From positions 53,232-117,231 of the forward strand of contig NZ_VUMY01000008.1 of the NCBI RefSeq assembly GCF_009695935.1: 64,000 nt of DNA. The letters run 5' to 3'. The position numbers were made by a program, and so were the translations under genes. The stretch is from Mobiluncus porci (GTDB lineage Bacteria; Actinomycetota; Actinomycetes; Actinomycetales; Actinomycetaceae). Under the pieces are notes generated by a model. The model was not told the DNA's origin. It did not search any database and saw only the letters and a list, made by a program, of their open reading frames with translations. This document shows positions 42,794 through 51,985 of the stretch, in pieces (within the stretch, counting starts at the first letter, position 1; every line of letters starts with the position of its first letter).

Positions 42794-44095
42794 GTGAATA
42801 ACAAGCGTTTTAAGAAGATTCTAGCTGCGGGTGTGGCGTTAGTCACTTCGCTTTCACTTGTCGCATGTTCCTCAGGTAATTCAGCAAAGCCAGCGTCTTC
42901 TCGCGATGTGGGCGAGATTAACGGCGAAACCTTGCGTGTGTGGCTTATGGAGGGGAGTTTCACCGACGGAACAGTGAAGTATTTAGAAGACCAATTCGCG
43001 AAAAAGTACCCAGGTAATAAACTGAAAGTGGAGCTTCAGCCATGGGATGGTATCGTGCAAAAGCTTCAGACATCGCTGGCCTCCGATTCTGAAAGCCCGG
43101 ATTTGGTGGAAACCGGCAATACTCAAACATCCACGTTCTCCAGCGTGGGAGCATTCGCTCCGCTCACTGACCTTTATGACGAAGTTGGCGGAAAAGATTT
43201 GATCCCCAGTTTCATTGAAGCGGGTTCGTGGAACGATACTCTCTATTCACTCCCGCTATATGCGGGTGCCCGTGGAGTGTTCTATCGCTCAGACTTATTC
43301 GAAAAAGCTGGAATTGACAAGCCAACGACGCTTGATGATCTCGCCCAAGCAGCGATTGACCTCGGTGCGGCGAATCCCGATGGGGTTGGCGGATTCTCCG
43401 GTATGTACCTAGCAGCAGTTGATATTCACGCTCCAGAATCGATCTTCTTCGCCGGAGGCGGTGAGTGGGCTGTTCAAGAGGGAGACAAATGGGTGCAAAA
43501 GCTTAGCGAGCCACAAAGTGTTGAGGCTCTCAAACGCGTGAAAAAAATCTTTTCTGATGGTACTGCCTATGCGCTTGATTCCCAGGCCTCGCAGAAAGCG
43601 TTCGAGAAATACTTCAACGAAGAGAAAGTCGGCATGTTACTTGGCACTGGTAACATTGGTGCCAAGATCGATCAAAAGCTTTGGGATGAAGGCAAGGTTG
43701 CTGTGATGCCGATTCCAGGAGTGAAAGACGGCGAGCTAGGAGCCACCTTTGCAGGCGGTTCACATATCTCACTGTCGGCCAATGCAAAAAATCCTGAATT
43801 AGCGAAAGAAGCTCTCAAGCTCATTTTCTCTGAGGATTTCCAAAATCAGATTGCTAAGGAGGGCTGGGTTCCGGGAAACACTACGTATTCGGGCGCAGCT
43901 ACCGGTCCATTTGCTGAGATTGCTGCACAAATCGTAGACGTCTCCAAGCTTACTCCGAATACGCCTCAGTGGGGTGTGGCATCGGGCAATAACGTAGTGC
44001 GCGATTTCTGGACGGCTCTAGCGCAGGAAGACGACGTACAAGCTGTTGCTGATCGCTATGGTCAGCGGCTCGAAGACATCTTGAACAGCAAGTAG
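42794..44095 (+). CDS. Sugar ABC transporter substrate-binding lipoprotein
   Basis: Family 1 extracellular solute-binding protein. Signal peptide of lipoprotein type with lipobox LVACSS, so the mature protein begins at Cys26 anchored to the membrane. Typical segments are TLRVWLMEGSFTDGTVKYLEDQF, LVETGNTQTSTFSSVGAFAPLTDLY and YSLPLYAGARGVFYRSDLFEKAGI. Length 433. The GTG start has AAGGAG upstream. It heads an operon with two permeases; no ATPase is present, so a shared MsiK-like ATPase elsewhere is expected, as for actinobacterial sugar importers. With the GH20 enzyme next door the ligand is likely a GlcNAc-containing oligosaccharide. Confidence 0.88.
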   Translation: MNNKRFKKILAAGVALVTSLSLVACSSGNSAKPASSRDVGEINGETLRVWLMEGSFTDGTVKYLEDQFAKKYPGNKLKVELQPWDGIVQKLQTSLASDSESPDLVETGNTQTSTFSSVGAFAPLTDLYDEVGGKDLIPSFIEAGSWNDTLYSLPLYAGARGVFYRSDLFEKAGIDKPTTLDDLAQAAIDLGAANPDGVGGFSGMYLAAVDIHAPESIFFAGGGEWAVQEGDKWVQKLSEPQSVEALKRVKKIFSDGTAYALDSQASQKAFEKYFNEEKVGMLLGTGNIGAKIDQKLWDEGKVAVMPIPGVKDGELGATFAGGSHISLSANAKNPELAKEALKLIFSEDFQNQIAKEGWVPGNTTYSGAATGPFAEIAAQIVDVSKLTPNTPQWGVASGNNVVRDFWTALAQEDDVQAVADRYGQRLEDILNSK

Positions 44096-44151
44096 CTTTC
44101 TCCCGTCGTAGATATAGTCTCTATGATCCAAGATAGTAAGGAGGCCTCGTG

Positions 44152-45108
44152 ATGGTAAGGGGATCTGCCCATACCGCCGAGGAGTGTCACGCCGCGCCAC
44201 GCAGACGCGGAGCGCGGCTATCGCATTATGTGCCCTATCTTCTGCTGATACCGGCAGCGGCATTCGTACTTCTCGTGCTTGGCTACCCGATGCTGCGTCA
44301 GTTTGTAATGTCATTCCAAGAATTTGGTTTGGCGCAGCAATTCGGGCAACCGGCAAAGTTTGTTGGGCTTGAGAACTACATATCGATTCTCACTGATGCG
44401 TATTTTTGGACAGTGCTGGTCAAATCACTGCTGTTCTGTGCATGGACGGCCGGGCTGACGATGATACTCGCTATTGGGTTTTCACTCTTGATGCGCTCAG
44501 CACATCCGAGCATCAGAACCTTAATGAACATCGTTCTTGTGGTTGTCTGGGCGATGCCGCTTATAGCCAGTCTCACGGTGTGGCAGTGGCTAGTCGATCC
44601 GAACTATGGTCTGGTGAATTTCTTGTTGTCAAGCCTTGGTCTGAAACAGTTCGAGGGGTTCTCGTGGCTTGCAAGCTCCCCGTGGACTTTCTATCTGGTG
44701 GCCTCAGCCGTCATCATCTGGGCGTCTATCCCCCTCGCGACTATCTCTATTTATGCTGCTTTAACACAGGTGGATAATTCGCTTATTGAAGCGGCACAAA
44801 TAGATGGAGCGGATTATTGGAAACGCTTTCACCACGTTATATTTCCAGCTATCAGCCCGGTGGTTAGCCTGCTGAGCGTGCTGCAAATCATTTGGGATCT
44901 CAAAGTGTTTACACACATATATGTTCTACAGCAATCAGGCGGAATCTCCTCCCAGACAAACCTGCTTGGCACCTACGTGTACCAGGTGGGTATCTCTCAA
45001 GGAGACTACGGCTCGGCTTCGGCAGTGGCAATGGTAATCCTGCTTGTCACCCTCGTAATCACTGGCAAGTACATTAGGATGCTTTTCAAGCAAGGGGGGC
45101 AACTATGA
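44152..45108 (+). CDS. Sugar ABC transporter permease (MalF-like)
   Basis: Six-helix permease of the binding-protein-dependent type. The N-terminal tail is basic and the first helix reads YLLLIPAAAFVLLVLGYP. The EAA loop that contacts the ATPase is EAAQIDGADYWKRFHHVIFP near residue 215. ATG 44152 has AGGAGG seven bases before it; a GTG one codon earlier is less well placed. The stop overlaps the next start by ATGA. Confidence 0.88.
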   Translation: MVRGSAHTAEECHAAPRRRGARLSHYVPYLLLIPAAAFVLLVLGYPMLRQFVMSFQEFGLAQQFGQPAKFVGLENYISILTDAYFWTVLVKSLLFCAWTAGLTMILAIGFSLLMRSAHPSIRTLMNIVLVVVWAMPLIASLTVWQWLVDPNYGLVNFLLSSLGLKQFEGFSWLASSPWTFYLVASAVIIWASIPLATISIYAALTQVDNSLIEAAQIDGADYWKRFHHVIFPAISPVVSLLSVLQIIWDLKVFTHIYVLQQSGGISSQTNLLGTYVYQVGISQGDYGSASAVAMVILLVTLVITGKYIRMLFKQGGQL

Positions 45109-45938
45109 AACGGCTCAAGCCATCCAAACTATTAGTGAACCTTGCATTGCTGATTGCTGCATTGTTGTGGCTTCTTCCGGTGTACTGGATGGTGAACTCG
45201 GCTTTCCAGGAGGAGCGTAATTTACTCGCCTCACCACCTAATTTACTTCCATCGCCTCCCACGCTAGCGAACTTCCGTGGGGTGCTGCACGATGGTTCTT
45301 TCTGGCAGGCGATGGGAATGTCGCTTACGGTTGCGGTGATCACAGTTGTGGTGACAACTGTGGCGGCGCTCTTGGCGGCTGTAGCTTTAGTGCGTTTCAA
45401 TTTCCTCGGGCGTCGGACGCTCGTTGTATTGGTTCTTGTAATACAGATGATCCCCGCCGAGGCATTGTTTATTTCCCAGTATCGAATGCTCGATTCATGG
45501 GCGCTGCTCAACTCGATCGCCGGACTGTCCCTACTCTATATCGGTGGAGTATTGCCTTTCGTTATTTGGATGATGCGCGGTTTTATAGTGGGAGTTCCCC
45601 AGGAGCTAGAACAAGCGGCGATGGTTGATGGATGCACACATACTCAGGCGTTTATTCGTATTACCTTGCCACTGCTTGCACCGGGACTTGTCTCCACTTC
45701 AGTCTTTGCGTTCCTTCATTCATGGAATGAATACACTCTAGCGTTGATTGTGCTCAGTCGCGACTCGGCCTACACGCTTCCCCTATGGCTGCAGTCTTTC
45801 CAACAGGGCTTGCGCGGAGCCGATTGGGGTGGTGTGATGGCTGGTTCAACTCTGATTGCTCTCCCCGTGATGCTGATTTTTGCCTTTGTGCAAACTCGCA
45901 TGACTGCAGGGCTTGTTGACGGAGCGGTCAAAGGTTGA
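45105..45938 (+). CDS. Sugar ABC transporter permease (MalG-like)
   Basis: Second permease of the importer. Opening helix LLVNLALLIAALLWLLPVYW, followed by the periplasmic NSAFQEERNLLASPPNLLPSPPTL typical of MalG-like subunits. The EAA motif is EQAAMVDGCTHTQAFIRITLP near residue 170. Coupled to the first permease through ATGA. Its 3' end overlaps the end of the convergent GH20 gene by 11 bases. Confidence 0.88.
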   Translation: MKRLKPSKLLVNLALLIAALLWLLPVYWMVNSAFQEERNLLASPPNLLPSPPTLANFRGVLHDGSFWQAMGMSLTVAVITVVVTTVAALLAAVALVRFNFLGRRTLVVLVLVIQMIPAEALFISQYRMLDSWALLNSIAGLSLLYIGGVLPFVIWMMRGFIVGVPQELEQAAMVDGCTHTQAFIRITLPLLAPGLVSTSVFAFLHSWNEYTLALIVLSRDSAYTLPLWLQSFQQGLRGADWGGVMAGSTLIALPVMLIFAFVQTRMTAGLVDGAVKG

Positions 45939-47325
45939 AACGAAACCGTATTGCCTCAGGAGCTTGGTGGCGGTCAATAGGGGCATCGTGATAGTTTCGC
46001 TCCACAGGATCGAATACTCTGTAGGTGTGCGCATCTAGCGGTCGTGTGTTAATACCGTGACCTGCAAGCCAGTCAAGCTCTTTTTCGAGGAGTGGATAAA
46101 AATCCCTCCACGATAGATGCGCATCACTCCATGCGATTTGCGCTACCGCAAACAGGCGTGGAAAAAGCTGATAATACAGCGCGTCACGGTTCGGTACGAA
46201 TTCGCACCAGATTGCTGCCTGCACGCCGAGAAGATGCTTACTCTTTGGAATAGACAGATTGAGGATGTCCCCCGTGGAGATTGCGCCGTACATCCCTGCC
46301 GGCTCGCTATCCACAGGTCCGGCTACTCGGTTGAGGTAGAGTGCGGCAGAGTCAGCAAATATCCAATCGTGGCCACTCTTACCGGCACGTTCTGCAGCGC
46401 CGTTTTCCTGCCATGCGGTTATCACTTCGTCGCCACCCAGAGCATTCGCCTGAGCTTGCAAAGCATCGTCCCATACGGCAAGCCTGCGTCCGCGGCGGGC
46501 AAGATACTCGCGGGCATCACGGATAAAACCGCCTTGAATTTGAGCGCCGCAATAGACACCACGTTTAGCGGCGCGCGCCAGAAGGGAAGCATCCGCTTCC
46601 CAGGCCGCAAAGTTAACTTCATCAGCACCAATATGTACAAGATTGCTAGGAAAGATATCCATCACTTTATCGAGGGCAGCATGAATGAAGTCTAGTGCCT
46701 GTTGGGATGGCCACAGTACGTCGTTGCGGTGGGTCCACTGAACCGCAGGGAGCTCACTGAGCAATGGATCTCCAAGATGCGGGTATGCCCGAATTGCAGC
46801 GCCCATATGCCCTGGAAGATCCACCTCCGGTATCACGTCGATGCCAAGCGAGGCCGCGTATTTCACCACAAATCGAAGTTCCTCATCTGTGTAGTATCCG
46901 CAGGTAGAATCGTTAGGAGCCAGCCGATAAGCTTGTGCTGCTTTTGCTGGATCTACGTTCGTATACCACGCAAATGGTTCGCGTTCCAAAGATGCGCCTA
47001 CTGTGGTCAAATCCGGATAGCCGTCCACCTTGAACCGCCATCCGGCGTCGTCGCACAGATGCCAATGCAGTTTGTTCAAACGATAGCGAGCCATGAGAGC
47101 CAGCAGCTCACACACAGTACCCACAGGCCAAAACGTTCTTGCTGAATCGAGCAGGACACCGCGCCACGTATAGCGTGGAATGGTCTCGTTCCCTCCTAGG
47201 GGAATGCAATCCGAAACGCCAAAGCCGCCCAGGCGCGCCAGTTGTTCATCTGAAATGGCGGGTATGGGGGAATCAGATATAGATGAGCTGCGATCCGATT
47301 TACTATCTGTGGGTTGTGGCGTCAC
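45928..47325 (-). CDS. Beta-N-acetylhexosaminidase, GH20
   Basis: Releases terminal GlcNAc or GalNAc from oligosaccharides. The GH20 (beta/alpha)8 barrel starts with YTWRGVLLDSARTFWPV and NKLHWHLCDDAGWR. The acid/base pair is in VHIGADEVNF (Asp-Glu; most relatives have GGDE), and EVDLPGHMGA and AAIWCEF are further signatures. No signal peptide is visible, so the enzyme is probably cytoplasmic and acts on imported sugars. The start is taken at a GTG (47325) with AAAGGAG five bases upstream; the frame stays open to an ATG at 47457 but that extension looks unlike the family. Convergent with the ABC operon; likely functionally linked. Confidence 0.87.
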   Translation of the reverse strand: MTPQPTDSKSDRSSSISDSPIPAISDEQLARLGGFGVSDCIPLGGNETIPRYTWRGVLLDSARTFWPVGTVCELLALMARYRLNKLHWHLCDDAGWRFKVDGYPDLTTVGASLEREPFAWYTNVDPAKAAQAYRLAPNDSTCGYYTDEELRFVVKYAASLGIDVIPEVDLPGHMGAAIRAYPHLGDPLLSELPAVQWTHRNDVLWPSQQALDFIHAALDKVMDIFPSNLVHIGADEVNFAAWEADASLLARAAKRGVYCGAQIQGGFIRDAREYLARRGRRLAVWDDALQAQANALGGDEVITAWQENGAAERAGKSGHDWIFADSAALYLNRVAGPVDSEPAGMYGAISTGDILNLSIPKSKHLLGVQAAIWCEFVPNRDALYYQLFPRLFAVAQIAWSDAHLSWRDFYPLLEKELDWLAGHGINTRPLDAHTYRVFDPVERNYHDAPIDRHQAPEAIRFRFNL

Positions 47326-47890
47326 TGCTACTCCTTTGCTTTGCTGACTATCGTGATGGCACGTGTGTGAGGCGTGTTGCGTCACCAGGTTATTGAACAG
47401 GCGTTTGAGGTGAGTGAATATGCGAATCTGTTCATAAACTATCATCCTCATCACCATAATCTGTAACGAAGACTAACACTTTGGGGTTCGTCAAACTGGT
47501 GAATGCGAACATAATCATTTTGTTGCAGCAATAAAGACGGTGCATAGAGTCTCTGCTGCGTTGATGAAGGTGGCCATGAGTTCTTCAGAAAGCAGATGCA
47601 CCACGTGGCTGCTATCCCAAGCCCTACCTGCCATCGACGCATCCACTTCCTACAGTAAAATAGATACCGAAGACCCCGGAACGATCACCAGCTTCGGCTG
47701 AATCGCCTGGGTTACGTCTATCTGATTCTACTGTTGTACCGTACGAGCGGCTAGCTCACTTTCAGAGATTCACTTGCTATGACGCCGGTACGCCTCGGCT
47801 ATCTTATGCGTTCAGCTAGGTAAAATTGGGGCAGTTATTGTTTTGTACATGGTTCTCCGCCACCTAGCTAAATGATAAGAGGGAGAAGAG
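47326..47890. other. Non-coding stretch between the hexosaminidase and the restriction system
   Basis: About 560 bases without a convincing gene. The first 130 are an in-frame upstream extension of the hexosaminidase frame. A 63-codon minus-strand frame at 47451-47642 has no ribosome site and no recognised family, and may be a remnant. From 47700 the sequence is mixed, with no hairpin or tRNA recognised. It ends in GAGGGAGAAGAG, the ribosome site of the gene at 47891. Confidence 0.4.
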
Positions 47891-49945
47891 ATGGTCAAGC
47901 GCGAAATCCAGTCTGTTGAGCCGAATGTTGCTGACAAGGTTAATGGTTGGCTGCGCTCCTATGGCGTTGACTATAGGCTCGAACAAGAATCTCTTAACAC
48001 TGAGATAGATACTGCTCTTAACGAGTATTTCTCCAAGCAAGGCGGCGTAGGCGGGAACCGCCCGGATGCTAAAGCACTCCTGCAAGATGAGCATGGTGAT
48101 TTCTGGCCAGTACTGATTGAACATAAGGGCTATAAGGATAAGCTCGAAAAACTTGATGCCGACGGGCATGTTGATAACCATAAGAAGAACCATGAGCCAA
48201 ACTTTGCCAATATCAATGCTTATGCTGTAAACGGCGCAGTGCATTACGCAAATGCCCTGCTGCACTACACCGCCTACACGAACGTGATTGCTATCGGGGC
48301 GACGGGGTATCGAGATGCCAGCGGCGAGCTGCAGCTACAGATCGGTGTCTATTTCGTCTCGAAATCAAACTTTGGTGTTGGGCAGAAAATCGGGGAGTTC
48401 AGCGATTTGTCTTTTTTACGACCCGATAATTTCAATGCTTTTGTTCAGCGAGTGTTGACGCTCCAGCTGTCTGCTGAAGAGATTGAGGCGTTGAAGGCGC
48501 AGCGTGAACGTGAAATCGATGCCAGCTTAGTAAAGCTGAATAATGATATTTACCAAAACGAAAAAGGCTTAGGTGAGAATGACCGCGTCTATCTGGTGGC
48601 AGCCACCATTATTGCCACGCTCGGTGTGCCAGGCAAGTTGCCTCCGCTAGAAAAATCAGATCTGCGGTCTTCGAGTGTACCTGGCGATACCGATGGCGAA
48701 ATTGTGCTGCGCAGAGTGCGGAATTTCCTTGATTTGAAGCAGCTGCCGAAAGAAAAACGCGACATGATCGCGCGCACTTTGCAAAACACTCTCACTGCCG
48801 AGAACGTGAACAAGGTGGAAAACGGGGAAACACAGCTCAAGCGCGTGTTTTCTAAGATTGTGGACGATTTGGGCATCTACTACAAGATTGGTCTTACCAC
48901 TGATTTCACCGGCAAGCTCTTCAACGAAATGTATAGCTGGCTGGGCTTTACCCAAGACAAACTCAACGATGTGGTGCTCACCCCTTCTTATGTTGCAAAA
49001 CTACTGGTGAAGCTCGCCCGCGTTAATAAAGACTCTTATGTTTGGGATTTCGCTACCGGTTCGGCAGGCCTGCTGGTGGCAGCCATGAACGAGATGATGA
49101 ATGACGCGAAAGAAACCATCACCTCAGCAGATGAGCTGCAAGCAAAATATGCCCGCATCAAAGCCGAGCAACTGCTGGGCTTGGAAATTCTACCAAGCGT
49201 TTACATGCTGGCTGTGCTCAACATGATTTTGATGGGTGACGGCTCCTCGAACATTATTAACGACGACTCGCTGAAAAACTTTACTGGCAACTACGAATAC
49301 GGCAACAAGGACGCTAAATTCCCTGCTACCGCTTTCGTGCTGAACCCTCCATATTCTGCGCCTGGTAACGGTATGGTATTCGTTGAGCGCGCACTTTCAA
49401 TGATGAACAGCGGATACGCTGCCATTATTATTCAAAACTCAGCAGGCACGGGGAAAGCTAGCGAATATAACAAACGCATTTTGAAGCACTCCACGCTGCT
49501 CGCCAGCATCAAAATGCCAATTGACTTGTTTATCGGAAAATCGAGTGTGCAAACCCAAATCTATGTTTTCCGAGTAGGTGAATCCCACAAATCAGATGAC
49601 GTCGTGAGATTCATTGATTTTTCTGAAGATGGCTATAAGCGTGCGAACCGCAAGAAAGCTAAGAGCGGCGTGAACCTGCGCAACGTAGATCACGCGCTCG
49701 AACGCTACCAAGAAGTAGCAGACCTCGTACGTTTCGGAGCGAAGAAACTACACTATCTCAGCGAATCAGACTATTACGAGGGCACAATCGATCCGACCAG
49801 TGGTAATGACTGGAACCAATCCGCGCCAATCGACACCACCCCAACCCTCGATGACTTCAAGAAAACCGTGAGTGACTATCTTGCCTGGGAAGTCTCCAAC
49901 ATCTTGAAACAGCAAAACCGCCAGGACGAGCGCCTGGGAAAATAA
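47891..49945 (+). CDS. Restriction-methylation protein, BcgI-like: N-terminal PD-(D/E)xK and N6-adenine methyltransferase
   Basis: 684 residues. The N-terminal part has a nuclease-like arrangement: RPD at 57-59, then VLIEHKG with Glu77 and Lys79. This is the D...E-x-K pattern of PD-(D/E)xK enzymes. From about 330 a type I HsdM-like N6-adenine methyltransferase follows, with the SAM motif [11 protein letters not shown] near 383 and the catalytic NPPY ([11 protein letters not shown]) near 485. No HsdR gene is nearby, so cleavage and methylation are probably in one chain, with specificity supplied by the next gene, as in BcgI-type enzymes. The frame ends GGG AAA A followed by TAA, directly at the out-of-phase start of the specificity gene. 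Confidence 0.82.
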   Translation: MVKREIQSVEPNVADKVNGWLRSYGVDYRLEQESLNTEIDTALNEYFSKQGGVGGNRPDAKALLQDEHGDFWPVLIEHKGYKDKLEKLDADGHVDNHKKNHEPNFANINAYAVNGAVHYANALLHYTAYTNVIAIGATGYRDASGELQLQIGVYFVSKSNFGVGQKIGEFSDLSFLRPDNFNAFVQRVLTLQLSAEEIEALKAQREREIDASLVKLNNDIYQNEKGLGENDRVYLVAATIIATLGVPGKLPPLEKSDLRSSSVPGDTDGEIVLRRVRNFLDLKQLPKEKRDMIARTLQNTLTAENVNKVENGETQLKRVFSKIVDDLGIYYKIGLTTDFTGKLFNEMYSWLGFTQDKLNDVVLTPSYVAKLLVKLARVNKDSYVWDFATGSAGLLVAAMNEMMNDAKETITSADELQAKYARIKAEQLLGLEILPSVYMLAVLNMILMGDGSSNIINDDSLKNFTGNYEYGNKDAKFPATAFVLNPPYSAPGNGMVFVERALSMMNSGYAAIIIQNSAGTGKASEYNKRILKHSTLLASIKMPIDLFIGKSSVQTQIYVFRVGESHKSDDVVRFIDFSEDGYKRANRKKAKSGVNLRNVDHALERYQEVADLVRFGAKKLHYLSESDYYEGTIDPTSGNDWNQSAPIDTTPTLDDFKKTVSDYLAWEVSNILKQQNRQDERLGK

Positions 49946-50425
49946 ACGCCTCACTCAACGCAAAACTAGCCACAGTTGAGTGGGGCGAATACCGGCTCGG
50001 AGACCTGTTTGAAATCAACCCAACAAAATATTACAAACTCCGTAACGAGCAGATTTTATCCGATGAAGGAAGCGTTCCTCTAGTCTCCAATTCATCCACC
50101 GAGAATGGCGTGATGGGGTATTCTCTGTTGCCTGCACTTAATGACGGTAATAGTCTCTCATGTTCTGATACCACCCTTGGTGCAGAAACAATGTTTTATC
50201 AGAAACAAAGTTTCATTGGATATCAGCATATTCAACATCTTGTGCCAAAACTTGAACGCTTTAATCGTTCAATCGCTTTCATGCTCATCTCAGCATCACA
50301 TATTGCCACAGAAAAGGCTGGGTACAGTTATGGTCAAAAATTCAATCGTGATGCTATGAGGAATACTAAAATCAAGCTCCCCGTGCGGGATGGTGAGATT
50401 GATTTTGCTTTCATTGAGGAATTTG

Positions 50426-50465
50426 TAGCGGAGCTAGAAGCTACGCGTCTAGCGGAGCTAGAAGC
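50426..50465 (+). repeat. 16-bp direct repeat in the central spacer of the S gene
   Basis: TAGCGGAGCTAGAAGC occurs at 50426-50441 and again at 50450-50465, a period of 24 bases (eight codons: AELEATRL then AELEAYLE). In EcoR124-type enzymes, changes in the number of such spacer repeats change the spacing of the recognition sequence. Confidence 0.75.
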
Positions 50466-50503
50466 GTACCTCGAAGCCACTGGTCTGCGCGACTACACGC
50501 TGA

Positions 50504-50510
50504 CCCCCCC
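50504..50510 (+). repeat. C7 homopolymer tract, site of the S-gene frameshift
   Basis: Seven cytosines at the junction of the two halves. With C8 (or C5) the frame would read on as [17 protein letters not shown] into the second half; with C7 it ends after eleven bases in TAA. Tracts of this kind are classical slipped-strand sites. Confidence 0.8.
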
Positions 50511-51106
50511 GAGATCGAGGCGCTAAACAAGTTTGACTCCCTCACCTGGCGTCAGTATCGAATTGGGGATCTCTTCAAGAAACTTGACGGAAAGAAAGCA
50601 ACCAAGAAGAACGTTCGCAAATACCGTGACCAGGAATTCAGCACTCCAGTTGTCTATTGCAAGTTTGGGGATAACGGCATCATGTACTGGGGACGTAAAG
50701 GCGAGTTTGCTACTCATGAAAACGCAATATCAGTCATCTACAACGGTGCAATTGCAGCCGGAAAAGTCTACGCACAGAAAGAACCAACTGGCATCCTTGC
50801 AGAAAGCTACTTCATCGCGCCCCGGAGTGACAATAGAGATCACGATCTCAATCTTTTCTTCTCTACCGCGATGGAAAAGGTGTTGTATCCGAAGTACTCG
50901 CGAGACTTTTTAGCTACGTGGGCAGGGAAAGTTGAAAACGATCTGATTTTCCTTCCCACTGCCAACAACGGTGGAATCGATTATGAATTCATTCCACCGT
51001 TTATCTCGGGACTCAAGAAACTTGCAATTAAAGATGTGGTGGATTTTGCCGACCGTCGGATTGCCGCTACTGAGCAAGTCATCTCTTCGTAATTTTCAAC
51101 CTGCCC

Positions 51107-51118
51107 CCCCCTAGGGGG
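51107..51118. repeat. C8-TA-G5 palindrome after the S gene
   Basis: CCCCCTAGGGGG is a perfect 12-bp palindrome inside a longer C8 run, 15 bases after the S-gene stop. It has no T tract, so it is not a normal terminator. The C8 run is another potentially unstable homopolymer. Confidence 0.5.
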
Positions 51119-51358
51119 TCGTGTATCTCTACGGTCTTTGTGGTGTGACCGCGGGCTCGGCCTTGCGTGTGCGAGTTTTTGGAATAAACGGGGTATTAAC
51201 CCCTCGCCGCTGGTGTGCGGATTCTAGGCGGGGTGACTAACACTTAACGAATCGCTGTTTTTTCCTGGTTTTGTGCGGTTTTTGACTGGATATTGGCGCG
51301 GTTTTATGGCTGCATATACCTAACCGAAACGTTATGCCATGAGCGGGAGGATTCGGCG

Positions 51359-51499
51359 ATGGCTACGGTGTTGCGGGCGCAGGATTTGGTGCGTGAGTGC
51401 AAGGTGTTGGGTAAGACGCTGGTGTTTGGCCGGTGGTTGATTGCGTTGAAGAGGCTTGGAGCGGCGAAGAGAGTGGGTATGAACATCACCATTAACTAG
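51359..51499 (+). CDS. Short hypothetical protein (46 residues)
   Basis: ATG at 51359 has a good ribosome site (GGGAGG eight bases upstream). The protein is basic and G/C-rich in codon use (ATVLRAQDLVRECKVLGKTL, then RWLIALKRLGAAKRVG) with no recognised family. Its codons differ from those of the A/T-rich restriction genes to the left. It may be the start of a gene truncated when the island inserted, or a real small gene. The 266 bases before it, after the S gene, contain only G/T-rich sequence with no recognised feature. Confidence 0.4.
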   Translation: MATVLRAQDLVRECKVLGKTLVFGRWLIALKRLGAAKRVGMNITIN

Positions 51500-51716
51500 C
51501 GGCCAGCTTTCTCAATGACCTACCCAACCCTGTCCTCCACGGCTGGCTATCTTCGTATCCCCCAGAGCTTGTTCAACCGCGATATACACGCAAATCAGCC
51601 CAACTTTTACGCGCCAACGCCAACCTTTTCGCATAACCCCAAAAACCATATATAAAACCCCAGCTCAAGGCAGCAATTTCGCGTAACCCTGTTTTGATAC
51701 ACCTAAAAGTGAAAAC

Positions 51717-51752
51717 GCCTGCTGGCGCGAAATTGAATCAACACCAGCAGGC
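51717..51752 (-). terminator. Terminator of tRNA-Ala
   Basis: On the minus strand GCCTGCTGG and CCAGCAGGC form a 9-bp stem with an 18-base loop, seven bases past the tRNA end, followed by GTTTTCACTTTT. The 217 bases between the 46-residue frame and this hairpin hold nothing recognised. Confidence 0.7.
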
Positions 51753-51758
51753 AGCTAG

Positions 51759-51831
51759 TGGAGCATAGGGGATTCGAACCCCTGACCTCAACATTGCGAA
51801 CGTTGCGCGCTACCAACTGCGCCAATGCCCC
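51759..51831 (-). tRNA. tRNA-Ala (anticodon CGC)
   Basis: 73-base cloverleaf. Acceptor stem GGGGCAT/ATGCTCC with the G3-U70 pair that identifies tRNA-Ala, discriminator A. The anticodon stem CAACG/TGTTG has loop TTCGCAA (anticodon CGC), and the T-arm has GGGGTTCGAATCCCC. CCA is not encoded. Its 3' end faces the restriction island to the left, the usual geometry for tRNA-targeted islands. I found no second copy of the 3' end at the far side. Confidence 0.94.
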
Positions 51832-51985
51832 GAGCAAATAAGATTCTAACTCAATTTTGGCAGCGAGCGCTAATTAATGGGTATCCGTGTAAAAGGGTAT
51901 GTAATTGGGTTCGTTGCGCCACTGGTGACGGGTCTTGCTGGCTGCACTTCGTTACGCCATCAATACCCGTCTCCATTGGTTATGC

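Larger units (their letters stand above)
49942..51092 (+). pseudogene. Specificity (S) subunit gene, out of frame at its start and at a C7 tract
   Basis: Encodes a two-target-domain S protein of about 383 residues if all frames are joined. Half 1 (frame to a stop at 50526) reads [17 protein letters not shown] and ends in the conserved helix [19 protein letters not shown]. Half 2 (50511-51092) reads LTWRQYRIGDLFKKL and ends in IDYEFIPPFISGLKKL. Half 1 has no ATG, GTG or TTG before 50107. The expected start is ATA (49942-49944), where ATGA would have made the usual overlap with the upstream gene and ATAA is found. Half 2 is shifted by -1 after CCCCCCC (50504-50510); one extra C would fuse the halves. 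It may be a switched-off phase variant, a frameshifted gene, or a sequencing artefact. Confidence 0.75.

Noticed and set aside
47451..47642. 63-codon minus-strand frame before the restriction gene
   Set aside because: No ribosome site, no recognised family, and it lies in a region without other signs of coding.
47891..51092. Classical type I restriction locus (hsdRMS)
   Set aside because: No HsdR translocase is present and the M-like protein has its own N-terminal nuclease motif, so a BcgI-like arrangement is more likely.
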